The position numbers and the translations under genes were made by a program. Below, piece by piece: positions 1-8,199 of a stretch of DNA of 64,000 nucleotides. This DNA comes from JBCFAY01 sp038562375. GTDB lineage: Bacteria; Bacillota; Clostridia; Christensenellales; CAG-138. Positions within the stretch are counted from its first letter, which is position 1. Each line of letters opens with the position of its first letter. The notes beneath the pieces are model-generated. The model was not told where the DNA came from, did not search any database, and saw nothing but the letters and a program-made list of their open reading frames with translations. Location of the stretch: positions 62,001 through 126,000 of the forward strand of contig JBCFAY010000003.1 of assembly GCA_038562375.1 (NCBI GenBank), read 5' to 3'.

Positions 1-1164
1 ACCTCCGATTCCAGCTTTGCGAGCACGTTTGCGGATTTCTTCAACAGCCTCCAGGAGCTCTCAACGGATACCACAAGCAAGGAACTCCGCACGAATGTGC
101 GGCAGAACGCGCTGGCGATGACGGAAACGCTCAACGACTACTATCAGCAGCTTCTCGAAGTGCAGAAATCCATGAACGATGAGATGGCTGTCGCCGCCAA
201 TAGGATCAACGATCTGATGAGTTCCATCAGCGAGTACAATAAACAGATTTTCTCTTATGAACTCGGCGGAGAACGCGCCAACGATTTACGGGATAAGCAG
301 AACCTGCTGCTCGATGAGCTTGCGGGCTTTGTTAATATCCAATACAGCGAAAACGACAGGGGAACGATCAACGTCTCGGTTGAAGGAGTGGAGCTGATCG
401 ATCATACGACTGTAACGAGGCTTGAGGCCGTTGCGGATCAGACGGGAGTCGCCACCGGAGCGAGCGGATTCTACAGCATTTACTATGAAGGCACGACCGA
501 TGAATTCCTCTATAGCGGCGGGTCGTTGTACGGGAACCTTAAAATGCGAGACGGATCGGATGTCAATGATTTCGGGATTCCCCGGATCATCGAGAATCTG
601 AACCAATTGGCCCGCAGCCTCGCGAGGGAGTTCAACGCCGTCCACGAGACCGGCTATACGATGCCGCATGATTCGACCGCTTCGCAGGACGGGATAGACT
701 TTTTCGCTGTTCCGGCCGGCGGATACGACGATATAACGGCGGAAAATCTGACCCTGTCCGATGATATCCTCGACAATGTGTTCAACATTGCCACTTCGAG
801 CAACCCGATCGATACTACAGCGGGCGATACGCAGCAGGGGAACAACGAGGTGGCGCTTTTGCTGGTTGAGCTCGCCTCGAGGAACGATATCCCCGACGTG
901 TCCAACTTCGAGGGCTTTTTGAAATCGGCAATTTCTGAAATCGCGGTGGAAAGCTCGCATCAGAATACGATCCTAAACAGCCGATCGGCCATTGTGACGA
1001 ACCTCGAGAATAAAAGGGAGTCGATCTCCGGCGTCTCCATCGACGAGGAGATGACGGAGATGATGAAATGGCAGCATTCCTACGCGGCGGCGTCGAGGAT
1101 GATTACCGCGATCGATGAGATGCTCGATGTCGTGGTGAACAAGATGGGAATGGTGGGCAGGTAA
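1..1164 (+). CDS. flgK: Flagellar hook-associated protein 1 (FlgK), C-terminal part
   Basis: FlgK forms the first junction layer between the flagellar hook and filament. The reading frame is open from the first base of the window, so the N-terminus lies upstream and 387 residues are visible. The sequence has the coiled-coil-rich region (MNDEMAVAANRINDLMSSIS) and the family's C-terminal D0 helix, in which a GVSIDEEM segment is followed by a helix ending near DEMLDVVVNKMG. It is followed after 32 bases by flgL, with an AAAGGAGG site in the gap, so the two are co-transcribed. Family assignment is firm; only the start is missing. Confidence 0.93.
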   Translation, partial: TSDSSFASTFADFFNSLQELSTDTTSKELRTNVRQNALAMTETLNDYYQQLLEVQKSMNDEMAVAANRINDLMSSISEYNKQIFSYELGGERANDLRDKQNLLLDELAGFVNIQYSENDRGTINVSVEGVELIDHTTVTRLEAVADQTGVATGASGFYSIYYEGTTDEFLYSGGSLYGNLKMRDGSDVNDFGIPRIIENLNQLARSLAREFNAVHETGYTMPHDSTASQDGIDFFAVPAGGYDDITAENLTLSDDILDNVFNIATSSNPIDTTAGDTQQGNNEVALLLVELASRNDIPDVSNFEGFLKSAISEIAVESSHQNTILNSRSAIVTNLENKRESISGVSIDEEMTEMMKWQHSYAAASRMITAIDEMLDVVVNKMGMVGR

Positions 1165-1196
1165 AAAATCTTTAATCCGGAAAGGAGGCTAAACCC

Positions 1197-2135
1197 ATGC
1201 GCGTGACGAACAGCATGATTACGAAGAACTATCTTACCAATCTCAACGCGAACATGACGACGTTGAGCAAGTATCAAACGCAGATGGCATCCGGCAAGCG
1301 CATCACCACGATATCGGATGATCCTGTCGGCGTGTTAAGGAGTATGCAATACAGGGTAAATCTATATCGATCCGAACAGTATCAAAAAAACGTCGATACT
1401 GCGAAATCCTGGTTAACGCAGGCCGAAACATCGGTCATGGAGCTTAACAGCGTAATCACCAGCGCGTATGAATCGAGCATTCAGGCCTCCAGCGCCTATA
1501 TCACGGATCAGGATAAGGCTGCGGTCGCCGAGATGATCGGCCAGCTTCGCGACCAGGTTGTGACGCTTGCGAACAGCCAGATCGGCGACAAGTATATTTT
1601 CGGCGGATACAATACGCTGCAGCAGCCCTTCAAGGTAGACCAAACGACCGGCGTGCTCAGCTACAACGGTCTGGATTTATCCGATGATTCCAACCCGGCG
1701 CTCTTGGCGCAGAACGATCAGAACCTTCAGCTGGAAATCGGCTTTGGGCTAAAGACGGACGTGTCGATGCCGGGAACCAAGCTTTTGGGAACCGGCGATG
1801 ATAACATCTATGCGGTGCTTGATGGACTTTATAAAGCGCTTAAAAACGGCGGATCACCGCAGGAGATCGCCGGGTATTCGAGCAAGCTGCAGAATGCACA
1901 AAGCGATGTGCTTTCGCTTGCGGCGGAGATCGGCGGGAGGAGCAACCGACTTGACTTGGTCAACAAACGTTATGATGATGATATCCTCAACTACACTGAG
2001 ATGAAATCCAACGTCGAGGATGTGGATGCCGCTGAAATCATCATGCAGTACAAGATGGCGGAATTTACCTATCTCGCCGCGTTGAAGACGGGGAACAGCA
2101 TCATTCAGCCAAGCCTGGTGGATTACCTGAACTAA
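1197..2135 (+). CDS. flgL: Flagellar hook-associated protein 3 (FlgL)
   Basis: FlgL is the second hook-filament junction protein, secreted by the flagellar type III apparatus. The 312-residue product opens with the flagellin-like D0 helix (MRVTNSMITKNYLTNLN), contains the SGKRITTISDDPVG segment typical of flagellin and FlgL N-termini, and closes with a C-terminal D0 helix including the MQYKMAEFTYLAALKTG stretch. The ATG is preceded by AAAGGAGG at ideal spacing. It lies between flgK and a DUF6470-type gene, the order seen in Bacillus and many Clostridia. Confidence 0.95.
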   Translation: MRVTNSMITKNYLTNLNANMTTLSKYQTQMASGKRITTISDDPVGVLRSMQYRVNLYRSEQYQKNVDTAKSWLTQAETSVMELNSVITSAYESSIQASSAYITDQDKAAVAEMIGQLRDQVVTLANSQIGDKYIFGGYNTLQQPFKVDQTTGVLSYNGLDLSDDSNPALLAQNDQNLQLEIGFGLKTDVSMPGTKLLGTGDDNIYAVLDGLYKALKNGGSPQEIAGYSSKLQNAQSDVLSLAAEIGGRSNRLDLVNKRYDDDILNYTEMKSNVEDVDAAEIIMQYKMAEFTYLAALKTGNSIIQPSLVDYLN

Positions 2136-2158
2136 GACGTTCAATTGGGGTGCTGACT

Positions 2159-2755
2159 ATGGATACGGTGCAAATACAAGCACAGCGCGCCGTTTTAGAG
2201 ATCAATACTCAGGCGGCGGTGCTGAAAATTGAAAACCATCGACCGGAGCTTCGAATCAAGAGAGATCCGCCGGCCATGGTAATCAAGCGCGAAAATCCCT
2301 CCTTCAAAGTCAGCACGGAGGGTGCGGCGAACGCCGATGAGCTGATGCCGGTACTGCAGCTCTCCGACCGCTTCAGAAGCGCACTTCCCGATTCGATGAA
2401 ATCCAAAGGCTCTGCTCCCGCGACAAGCCCGGCGGGCTCCGTAGCCGATGCGGCGAAAGAACAAAACCCGTTGGCCGAGGTCCAAAAGCAGCAGGAAATT
2501 CAGCTCCATAAGGCGCAAAAAAGAAGGGAAGCCTCAGAGCAGCAGGCACAGCTGGTTTGGGATCCCGGATACATAAAGATTGAATGGACCGATCCTGTTT
2601 TTGAGATGGAATGGGATCTGGGCACGGGGCCGGACATTCATGTGGAGCCCTATGTCGTCGAGGTGCGCATACGCAATCGGCCGGTCCTAAGGATCATGGT
2701 TGAAGAAGGAAAAGTCCGCGGCGCATCCGGAAATAATGTCGATCAAATAGTTTAG
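2159..2755 (+). CDS. DUF6470 family protein (YviE-like), flagellar operon
   Basis: This 198-residue protein matches in position and character the Bacillus subtilis YviE protein, found between flgL and fliW. Function is not established. The first 60 residues contain spaced repeats of the type ALEIN/AVLKIENHRPELRIKR, then a low-complexity linker (about residues 85-130, rich in A, P, S, Q, K), then a C-terminal part with WDPGYIKIEWTDPVFEMEWD. I chose the ATG at 2159 because GGGG lies eight bases upstream; an in-frame GTG at 2150 falls on that site. No membrane segment or signal peptide is visible. It is probably translated with flgK-flgL and fliW. Confidence 0.75.
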   Translation: MDTVQIQAQRAVLEINTQAAVLKIENHRPELRIKRDPPAMVIKRENPSFKVSTEGAANADELMPVLQLSDRFRSALPDSMKSKGSAPATSPAGSVADAAKEQNPLAEVQKQQEIQLHKAQKRREASEQQAQLVWDPGYIKIEWTDPVFEMEWDLGTGPDIHVEPYVVEVRIRNRPVLRIMVEEGKVRGASGNNVDQIV

Positions 2756-2784
2756 CCTTTTCAGGGCTTAAGGATGGTGGTAAT

Positions 2785-3267
2785 ATGTTTATTGAAACCG
2801 AGCGGTTTGGCAACTTTGACCTCAAGGACGGGCGCATTATACATTTTCCGCTGGGCATTCCGGGGTTTGAGGAACTGCATTTGTTCATCATACTTGAGAT
2901 CAGCGAATCGAGGCCCTTATACTGGCTGCAATCGGTCGAAAACAAGTATATCGCTTTGCCTGTGATCATACCGTTCGATTTTGTGGACGATTACTATATC
3001 GATGTCAGGGAAAACGAACTGATGGAGCTGAAAATCGAGGATAAGAACGATCTTTTGGTCATGAACGTGGTCGTTATCCCCGAGAAAATCCAAAATATGA
3101 CGGTGAACCTCGCATCGCCGATCATTATCAATGCGCGGGAAGGCCTGGGCAAGCAGATTATTGTCGACGCGAAAGAACTGCCGGTCAGGTATCCGATCTA
3201 TACGGCAATCATGGAAAGGATGAAAGGAGGCGCGTCGAATGCTGGTTCTATCGAGAAAAACGGGTGA
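2785..3267 (+). CDS. fliW: Flagellar assembly factor FliW
   Basis: FliW is a cytoplasmic protein that binds CsrA and flagellin; released FliW antagonises CsrA, linking flagellin export to translation. The 160-residue product begins MFIETERFGNFDL and has the family stretch FPLGIPGFEEL (about residues 23-33), followed by NDLLVMNVVVIP and the C-terminal SPIIINA segment. Its last 29 bases overlap the start of csrA, and the csrA ribosome site AAAGGAGG lies inside fliW. This gives tight coupling of the two partners. Length is close to the family norm of about 150 residues. Confidence 0.95.
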   Translation: MFIETERFGNFDLKDGRIIHFPLGIPGFEELHLFIILEISESRPLYWLQSVENKYIALPVIIPFDFVDDYYIDVRENELMELKIEDKNDLLVMNVVVIPEKIQNMTVNLASPIIINAREGLGKQIIVDAKELPVRYPIYTAIMERMKGGASNAGSIEKNG

Positions 3268-3457
3268 ATCGCTGACCATCGGGCAGGACATCTTAATTGA
3301 AGTGATTGCCGTGGAAGGCGATCGGGTTCGTTTGGGAATCCAGGCTCCCAGGGAAATTCGTATCTTCCGCAGCGAACTTCTGGAGGAAACGATCAGCATC
3401 AATAAGTCCGCAGCCTCCGCGCCTCCAATCGCGTTTTCGTTGAAACCTTCCGAGTGA
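3239..3457 (+). CDS. csrA: Carbon storage regulator CsrA
   Basis: CsrA is a small dimeric RNA-binding protein that represses translation by covering GGA motifs at ribosome sites, classically on the flagellin mRNA in Firmicutes. The 72-residue product starts MLVLSRKTGESLTIG and contains VEGDRVRLGIQAPREIRIFRSEL, including the conserved RLGI and the GxxAPREI-type surface used for RNA contact. The start lies within the 3' end of fliW. The last dozen residues (SAASAPPIAFSLKP) are a non-conserved tail. An 8-base-pair hairpin follows at 3501-3526. Confidence 0.96.
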   Translation: MLVLSRKTGESLTIGQDILIEVIAVEGDRVRLGIQAPREIRIFRSELLEETISINKSAASAPPIAFSLKPSE

Positions 3458-3500
3458 CGAGCTTGGCCGTAAGCCGTCAATCATGGAATGATCATCATTC

Positions 3501-3526
3501 AGGGCGCAGCCTACGGGGTGCGCCCT
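3501..3526 (+). terminator. Possible terminator after csrA
   Basis: AGGGCGCA and TGCGCCCT form a perfect 8-base-pair stem around a 10-base loop, 44 bases beyond csrA. There is no clear T-run after it, so termination is likely but may be inefficient or Rho-assisted. Confidence 0.45.
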
Positions 3527-3612
3527 TAGGCTGTAAAAGCAACCGATTCACGGTTGAACTCATAGCTTTAGTGAAAGCTCGAAAAACTGTGCATCAATAT
3601 TTCAGTTTGTGC

Positions 3613-3641
3613 TTGCAATGGAAGGGTATAGAAGGTATAAT
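3613..3641 (+). promoter_or_regulatory. Promoter of the IclR-headed operon
   Basis: TTGCAA at 3613-3618 and TATAAT at 3636-3641 are separated by exactly 17 bases, a strong sigma-A-type match. The predicted start lies near 3648, directly in front of the inverted-repeat element at 3656-3680, which suits repression by a bound regulator. Confidence 0.75.
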
Positions 3642-3655
3642 AGCTCCAGAAACAA

Positions 3656-3680
3656 GAAATACGATTTCTCAATAAGAAAT
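3656..3680 (+). promoter_or_regulatory. Candidate IclR operator, site 1
   Basis: GAAAT-ACG-ATTTC is an inverted repeat with a 3-base centre, and the second half continues as ATTTCT-CAATA-AGAAAT, another perfect inverted repeat. The pattern resembles the GGAAATNATTTCC type of palindrome bound by many IclR-family proteins. It lies just after the -10 box and 43 bases before the iclR start codon. A near copy occurs at 4505-4530. Confidence 0.6.
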
Positions 3681-3722
3681 ACATAGAATTCTGCCTTATC
3701 AACAATACAAAGTGAGAACAGC

Positions 3723-4484
3723 ATGAACGACGGCACACGTGTAAAGGCTTTGGAGAACGGACTAAAGATATTGATGGCGATCCCTGCGGAAAAGGGAATT
3801 ACGATTACCGCGCTGAGCCAGCAAGTCGATATGACGAAAAGCTCCATCTGCAAGATCCTCGCGACTTTCCGTGATTTTGGCTTTGTATCCCAGGATCCTA
3901 TTTCCAAGGAGTATTCACTTGGTCCAACGCTGATCGCAAAAGGCTTTCAGGCGCTGAATCAGCTCGATATCCGCGCTCTTGCTAAACCGGAGCTTCGCCG
4001 TCTGACGGAGCGCTATAACGAGAACTCGATGCTGATGATAGAGCAAAACGAGCAGGTCGTCGTTATCGAGCTGTGTGAGGCAGATGTGCCCATCAAGCTT
4101 ACGATGCGGCTCGGTCAGTGCCATCCGTTTTACCGTGGGGCCGCGCCTAAGGTGCTGCTTGCATTTCAATCGGAGGAACGGATACGCTCCGTCGTCGAGC
4201 GGATCGTATTCGAACCGCTTACCGGAAATACGATCCGCGAAAAGAGTGTGCTGCTCGAGCGCCTGGCCCAGATTCGGCGGGATGGCTATTGCATCAGCGA
4301 AGGGGAGATCGATTCCCAGACGCTCGCGGTCGCGGTTCCGATTATGGACGCGCAAAACCGGATTATTGCAAGCATGGCGGTTTCCGGACCTCAAAGCCGC
4401 GTGGACCGGCAGAATATCAATTCAATGATCGAAGATCTAAAAGAAAGCGCCAAGAGGATTTCTCAACGTCTGGGCGTAGTGTAA
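3723..4484 (+). CDS. IclR family transcriptional regulator
   Basis: This 253-residue protein has the two-part IclR layout. A winged-helix domain at about residues 8-70 carries ALENGLKILMAIPAEKGITITALSQQVDMTKSSICKIL, and a C-terminal effector-binding GAF-like domain runs from about residue 80 to the end. That second domain includes LTMRLGQCHPFYRGAAPKVLLAF, RRDGYCISEGE and AVAVPIMDAQNRIIASMAVSGP, all typical of the family. It heads a long same-strand operon and has a matching inverted repeat both in its own leader and in front of the next gene. It is therefore probably an autoregulator and the local switch. The ligand is unknown. It shows no kinship to the flagellar genes upstream. Confidence 0.9.
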   Translation: MNDGTRVKALENGLKILMAIPAEKGITITALSQQVDMTKSSICKILATFRDFGFVSQDPISKEYSLGPTLIAKGFQALNQLDIRALAKPELRRLTERYNENSMLMIEQNEQVVVIELCEADVPIKLTMRLGQCHPFYRGAAPKVLLAFQSEERIRSVVERIVFEPLTGNTIREKSVLLERLAQIRRDGYCISEGEIDSQTLAVAVPIMDAQNRIIASMAVSGPQSRVDRQNINSMIEDLKESAKRISQRLGVV

Positions 4485-4504
4485 GTTTTTTATCCCGTAA
4501 ATTG

Positions 4505-4530
4505 GAAATACAATTTCTCTATAGGAAAAT
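4505..4530 (+). promoter_or_regulatory. Candidate IclR operator, site 2
   Basis: This element, in the 57-base gap between iclR and the first flavoprotein gene, matches site 1 at nearly every position. It reads GAAAT-ACA-ATTTC, then TCTATAG, then GAAAAT. Two near copies bracketing iclR, both within non-coding DNA, strongly suggest a shared protein-binding site. The ribosome site CAGGAG of the next gene starts immediately after it. Confidence 0.6.
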
Positions 4531-4541
4531 CAGGAGACGGC

Positions 4542-5138
4542 ATGAAGAAAATTTTGGGGATATCTGCAAGCCCGCGAAAAGAAGCTACAGAGTTTGCGGT
4601 GTGCCGGGCGCTTGAACGGGCCCAAACGGTTCCAGGGATCACGACGGAATACATTTCACTCAGGGATTATAACATCAGACCATGCACACACTGCGATTAT
4701 TGTTACAGAAAACAGGCCGGCTGCGTCATCAGGGATGATATGTCGGCACTGACGGAAAAGTTCTTGCAGGCGGACGGATACATCATCGGGTCCCCGGTAT
4801 ACACTTATAACCCGACTCCCGAACTTCTGATGTTTTTCAATCGCCTCAGACCGCTGCGCTTTACCCATCCAAACGCCCTTGCCTTTAAGGTTGGCGGGGC
4901 GCTCAGCGTCGGCGGCACCCGCAACGGCGGCCAGGAACTCACGATTAACGCTATTATCAATCTTTATCTGGCCCGAGGAATCATGGTGGTCGGCGGCTCT
5001 ACAAGCAATTACGCGGGCGGCAAGATCTGGACGGACAACCGCGACGCGCAGGGCGCACAGGCGGACGAGGTCGGAATCGCCACGGTTGAAGACATCGGCG
5101 TGCGCGTAGCCATCGCGCTCACCATGCTCAAACCATGA
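4542..5138 (+). CDS. Iron-sulfur flavoprotein (Isf-type NADPH-dependent FMN reductase family), copy 1
   Basis: This 198-residue flavodoxin-fold protein begins MKKILGISASPRKEATEF; the SASPR loop is the FMN-phosphate-binding turn of the family. Cys48, Cys51, Cys54 and Cys61 form a compact CX2CX2CX6C motif like the one that holds the 4Fe-4S cluster in methanogen iron-sulfur flavoprotein. That points to electron transfer between ferredoxin-like donors and FMN. A GSPVYTYNPTPE segment and a VGGTRNGGQE segment follow. It sits between iclR and an aldehyde oxidoreductase homologue and is about 65 percent like copy 2 (9416-10027) by eye. The physiological acceptor is unknown; a redox partner of the oxidoreductase is the natural guess. 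Confidence 0.82.
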   Translation: MKKILGISASPRKEATEFAVCRALERAQTVPGITTEYISLRDYNIRPCTHCDYCYRKQAGCVIRDDMSALTEKFLQADGYIIGSPVYTYNPTPELLMFFNRLRPLRFTHPNALAFKVGGALSVGGTRNGGQELTINAIINLYLARGIMVVGGSTSNYAGGKIWTDNRDAQGAQADEVGIATVEDIGVRVAIALTMLKP

Positions 5139-5223
5139 CCGTTCGACGCTCCGGCCATCGCCGGGGATTTGATCTCGCATGAGGCGGGAATTCATTCATC
5201 AAGAGATAAGGCGGGCCGATTTC

Positions 5224-7071
5224 ATGCACGGAAAACTATTGTACGTCGACCTATCCGATTCCAGCTTTCGCATTGAACCGATCAGAGAAGAGCTCCTCGA
5301 GGGTTTTATCGGCGGAAGAGGGCTGGGTGCGCGCCTGCTTTATGATCTGACAACGCCGGGACTCGATCCGTTTGCTCCCGAAAGCCCGCTGATCTTTACG
5401 GTCGGACCGTTTACAGGGACAAAATGGCCTTCCGGGACACAATGGAGCGTTACGGCGAAATCCCCGCTGACGAAGGCCTATGGCGGAGGATTCTGCTGGG
5501 GCGAATTCGGCATTCGGATGCGCCGTTCAGGTTGTCTCGGGATCATCCTTCGGGGGCGGGCGCCAAAGCCCGTATCGCTGCTGATCGGCAAAAACGGCGT
5601 AGAATTCCTGGATGCGTCTCAGCTCTGGGGAAAAAGCACGCGCGAGACGACGGACGGCTTGAGCCTTGGCCGGCCGGGATGCAGCGTCGCCTGCATCGGG
5701 CAGGCGGGCGAACGGCTCAGCGGCCTTGCAAGCATCATAGGCGACAAGTATCAGATGGTGCTACGCACCGGCATGGGCGCGGTCATGGGCAGCAAGTATC
5801 TTAAGGCGATCGCCATCGAGGACATTCCCTGGGAATCCCCGGCAAACGAGGGATTTGACGCGCTCGCTGAGCGGCTGATCCCGCAGGTGCGGGACCATTA
5901 CGCCTCAAAGCGCCTGCGCGAGCAGGGCAAGCCCATGCTGATCCGCAGCAAGAACATGGTGGGCGATCTTGCGACGCACAACCACCAGCGTCCAAGCTTT
6001 GACGAGTGCATCGACAGGATCGACGGCGAGGCGATGAAGCGATTCACCGTCAGCAACAAGTGCTGCGAGGGCTGCCCGATTGGCTGTCTGCGCGTCACCA
6101 GAACCGCGAAGGTTGTCACCGAAGGGCCGGAGTATGAGCCGATCTGGGCTCTTGGCCCGCGCATCGGCAACGGCGACCTTGAATACCTTATTGATCTGTT
6201 CGAAGAGTGCCTTGCGGACGGCCTAGATCCCATCGGGTTTGGCGGGGTGCTTGCGTTCGCGATGGAATGCGCTCAAAAGGGGCTGATCCGTCCCGAGTAT
6301 GAGCTTCGCTGGGGAGAAAGAACGGCCATCGACCGCTTTTACCGCGAATTGGTCGACAACGTCGGTTTGGGCGGTGAGCTTAGAAACGGGACGAAGGAGT
6401 ATTACCTTAATCATCCGGAAACCCGCCCGTATGCCATGGAGGTTAAGGGCGTGGAGCTATCCGGCCAGGAGCCCCGGCAAAGCAAAGCGTTCGGGCTTTC
6501 GCTCGCGGTTTCCAACTGGGGCGCGGATTGGGGCTACGGCCTGCCGACGCTCGACGTGGCCTATAACATCGCAGCAGCCAAGGAGCTTTTCCCGGACGAT
6601 TACAACGAGCTTCTTATAGTTACTTCCGAAGAGCATAAGGCGCGGCTCGTCAAATTTACCGAGGAATTCAATGCCGTCTCCGACTCGCTCGGCATCTGCA
6701 AATTCGCGTGCCCGGAGACCTATGCGCTGATGCCGCGCGATCTCGCCGAAGGCCTTAGCGCCTATTCCGACCGCGAAATTACGCAGGAATCACTCCTTGA
6801 AACCGGTGAACGCATTATCAACCTCGAGCGCATGTTCAATATGCGCGAAGGCCTGACAAAAGAGGATGACTATCTCCCCGAACGGTTTCTCAGGGAACCC
6901 ATCGTGGTCGATCTCTACGAGGGGAACCGTTTGGAGGGACTGAGGAAAACGGATCAGACCCGGACGCTCACGAGCGATCTGAAGCGCATGATCCAGGAGT
7001 ATTACGGGCTCAGGGGATGGCCGGACGGAAAGCCGAGTTTAGAGACGCGGCGGCGGCTTGAGCTATTATAG
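5224..7071 (+). CDS. Aldehyde:ferredoxin oxidoreductase family protein (tungsten/molybdenum bis-pterin enzyme)
   Basis: The 615-residue product has the family's N-terminal domain (MHGKLLYVDLSDS, then EGFIGGRGLGARLLYDL and SPLIFTVGPFTGT) and the cluster motif CX2CX3C at Cys281, Cys284 and Cys288. The distal Cys492 lies in the SLGICKFAC segment. These are the ligands of the 4Fe-4S cluster beside the tungsto-bispterin cofactor. Known relatives oxidise aldehydes with ferredoxin or, in reverse, reduce acids; some act on aromatic carboxylates. I chose ATG 5224 because family members begin MxGKxLxVDL; an in-frame ATG at 5179 would add 15 unrelated residues. It lies between an Isf flavoprotein gene and a T-fold gene in the same operon. 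The substrate cannot be read from sequence. Confidence 0.9.
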   Translation: MHGKLLYVDLSDSSFRIEPIREELLEGFIGGRGLGARLLYDLTTPGLDPFAPESPLIFTVGPFTGTKWPSGTQWSVTAKSPLTKAYGGGFCWGEFGIRMRRSGCLGIILRGRAPKPVSLLIGKNGVEFLDASQLWGKSTRETTDGLSLGRPGCSVACIGQAGERLSGLASIIGDKYQMVLRTGMGAVMGSKYLKAIAIEDIPWESPANEGFDALAERLIPQVRDHYASKRLREQGKPMLIRSKNMVGDLATHNHQRPSFDECIDRIDGEAMKRFTVSNKCCEGCPIGCLRVTRTAKVVTEGPEYEPIWALGPRIGNGDLEYLIDLFEECLADGLDPIGFGGVLAFAMECAQKGLIRPEYELRWGERTAIDRFYRELVDNVGLGGELRNGTKEYYLNHPETRPYAMEVKGVELSGQEPRQSKAFGLSLAVSNWGADWGYGLPTLDVAYNIAAAKELFPDDYNELLIVTSEEHKARLVKFTEEFNAVSDSLGICKFACPETYALMPRDLAEGLSAYSDREITQESLLETGERIINLERMFNMREGLTKEDDYLPERFLREPIVVDLYEGNRLEGLRKTDQTRTLTSDLKRMIQEYYGLRGWPDGKPSLETRRRLELL

Positions 7072-7118
7072 AAGACCGGAACTGTTTGGACGATGAAGCG
7101 ACTCTATGGAGGTTTACC

Positions 7119-7844
7119 ATGAAAAAGATCGATTGTCTTACTGCGAAGAACATACAGCTTTGGGGCCGTCATGGCGCGGCGGAAGCAGAGATCAAGCACG
7201 GGCAGAAATTCATCGTGGACGTGCAGGTATTCTATGATATGTCGCGCATGGCGAAGACCGATTCCATGGGCCAGGGCGTAAGCTACGGGGATATCTATCC
7301 CATCGTGGAGGAGTACGTCGCAAAGAAAAGCTACAACTTGATCCAGACGCTTGCATGGCGGCTCGCGAACGCGCTGGAAAACTCCAATCCGATGATCCAA
7401 TATGCCTGTGTTACCGTAAAAAAGTTGTTCGTATCGTTTCCCGGCATACTCGCGCACGCGAGCGTCACCGTAACGAGCAAAGGCGCGCCCGAGCGACAGA
7501 ACATTCTCCGTATCGAGGGGATGCGCTTCTGGAGCAGGTTCGGGCTTGTGGAGGAAAGGCAAATCGGCGCGGAATACGTTGTGGACGTCGAAGCTCAATA
7601 CGATATGGGCCGGATGTTCGAGACGGACGAATTGTCGGACGGCCTTAGCGTCACGAACGTCTATAAAGCAACCAAATGCGCGATGGATGCGCAATACCAT
7701 CTGATTCAGGCGGCGGCGCAATCCATCGCCGACGCTGTTCGGACGGAATACGAGCGCCTGGAGGAGGTCACCGTAACGGTCAAAAAACCCAATGTCATGA
7801 TCGAAAGCATACTCGACCATCTCAGCGTTACCATCACCCGATAA
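7119..7844 (+). CDS. Tandem FolB-like (dihydroneopterin aldolase superfamily) T-fold protein
   Basis: The 241-residue protein holds two FolB-like T-fold domains, about residues 1-118 and 125-241. FolB itself is about 120 residues and makes hydroxymethyldihydropterin for folate. Aligned by eye to the Staphylococcus aureus enzyme, domain 1 keeps the equivalents of Glu22 (Glu24), Tyr54 (Tyr56) and Lys100 (Lys101). The pterin-anchoring Glu74 is replaced by Gln76 (LIQTLA). Domain 2 also has Gln there (Gln197, LIQAAA), keeps Lys222, and lacks the Tyr. The ATG at 7119 has TGGAGG upstream; an earlier in-frame ATG at 7086 lacks a site. It lies in an operon without folate genes, so a catabolic or ligand-binding role on a purine- or pterin-like ring is more likely than folate synthesis. 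Confidence 0.8.
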   Translation: MKKIDCLTAKNIQLWGRHGAAEAEIKHGQKFIVDVQVFYDMSRMAKTDSMGQGVSYGDIYPIVEEYVAKKSYNLIQTLAWRLANALENSNPMIQYACVTVKKLFVSFPGILAHASVTVTSKGAPERQNILRIEGMRFWSRFGLVEERQIGAEYVVDVEAQYDMGRMFETDELSDGLSVTNVYKATKCAMDAQYHLIQAAAQSIADAVRTEYERLEEVTVTVKKPNVMIESILDHLSVTITR

Positions 7845-7876
7845 TCACTTTAAAAGACAACACACAGGAGGTTCCA

Positions 7877-8170
7877 ATGAAAAAATACGCATTTATGCTG
7901 ATGGGCGATTATACCGGCGAAAAACACACTTGCTCTTTTGAACAAGGGGGCACGCTCACGCGAATCTGCACCGTGTCAAGCTTTCAAGAGGCGCGCGAGA
8001 AAGTCCTGCAGCTTTGGAACGAGGACTTCGGCGCGCTGGAGCTCTGCGGCGCGTTCAGCCGCGATCAGGCGCTTGAGCTGATGGAGCTTACCAACAATAG
8101 GATGGCAATCGGGTACATGGTGCATGAACCCATATTGGACGGGGTTTTTGCGGAATTCTTTTCCGCTTAA
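7877..8170 (+). CDS. Small conserved protein, DUF6506-like
   Basis: This 97-residue protein starts at an ATG preceded by AGGAGG at 7866-7871. It contains KYAFMLMGDYTGEKH, a central SFQEAREKV helix, the ELCGAF motif and a C-terminal NRMAIGYMVHEP segment. The pattern looks like the family annotated DUF6506, short proteins of unknown function; this is recall rather than a search. It is soluble, with no signal peptide or membrane segment. It lies 32 bases after the T-fold gene and 29 bases before the BMP lipoprotein gene, so it is a core part of the operon. A ligand-binding or accessory metabolic role is possible but unproven. Confidence 0.7.
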   Translation: MKKYAFMLMGDYTGEKHTCSFEQGGTLTRICTVSSFQEAREKVLQLWNEDFGALELCGAFSRDQALELMELTNNRMAIGYMVHEPILDGVFAEFFSA

Positions 8171-8199
8171 ATAATGAAATGTAAGAGGAGGACAATTTG

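Noticed and set aside
7086..7844. Folate biosynthesis role for the FolB-like gene
   Set aside because: No other folate gene is near, the protein is a tandem fusion, and the pterin-anchoring Glu is Gln in both domains.
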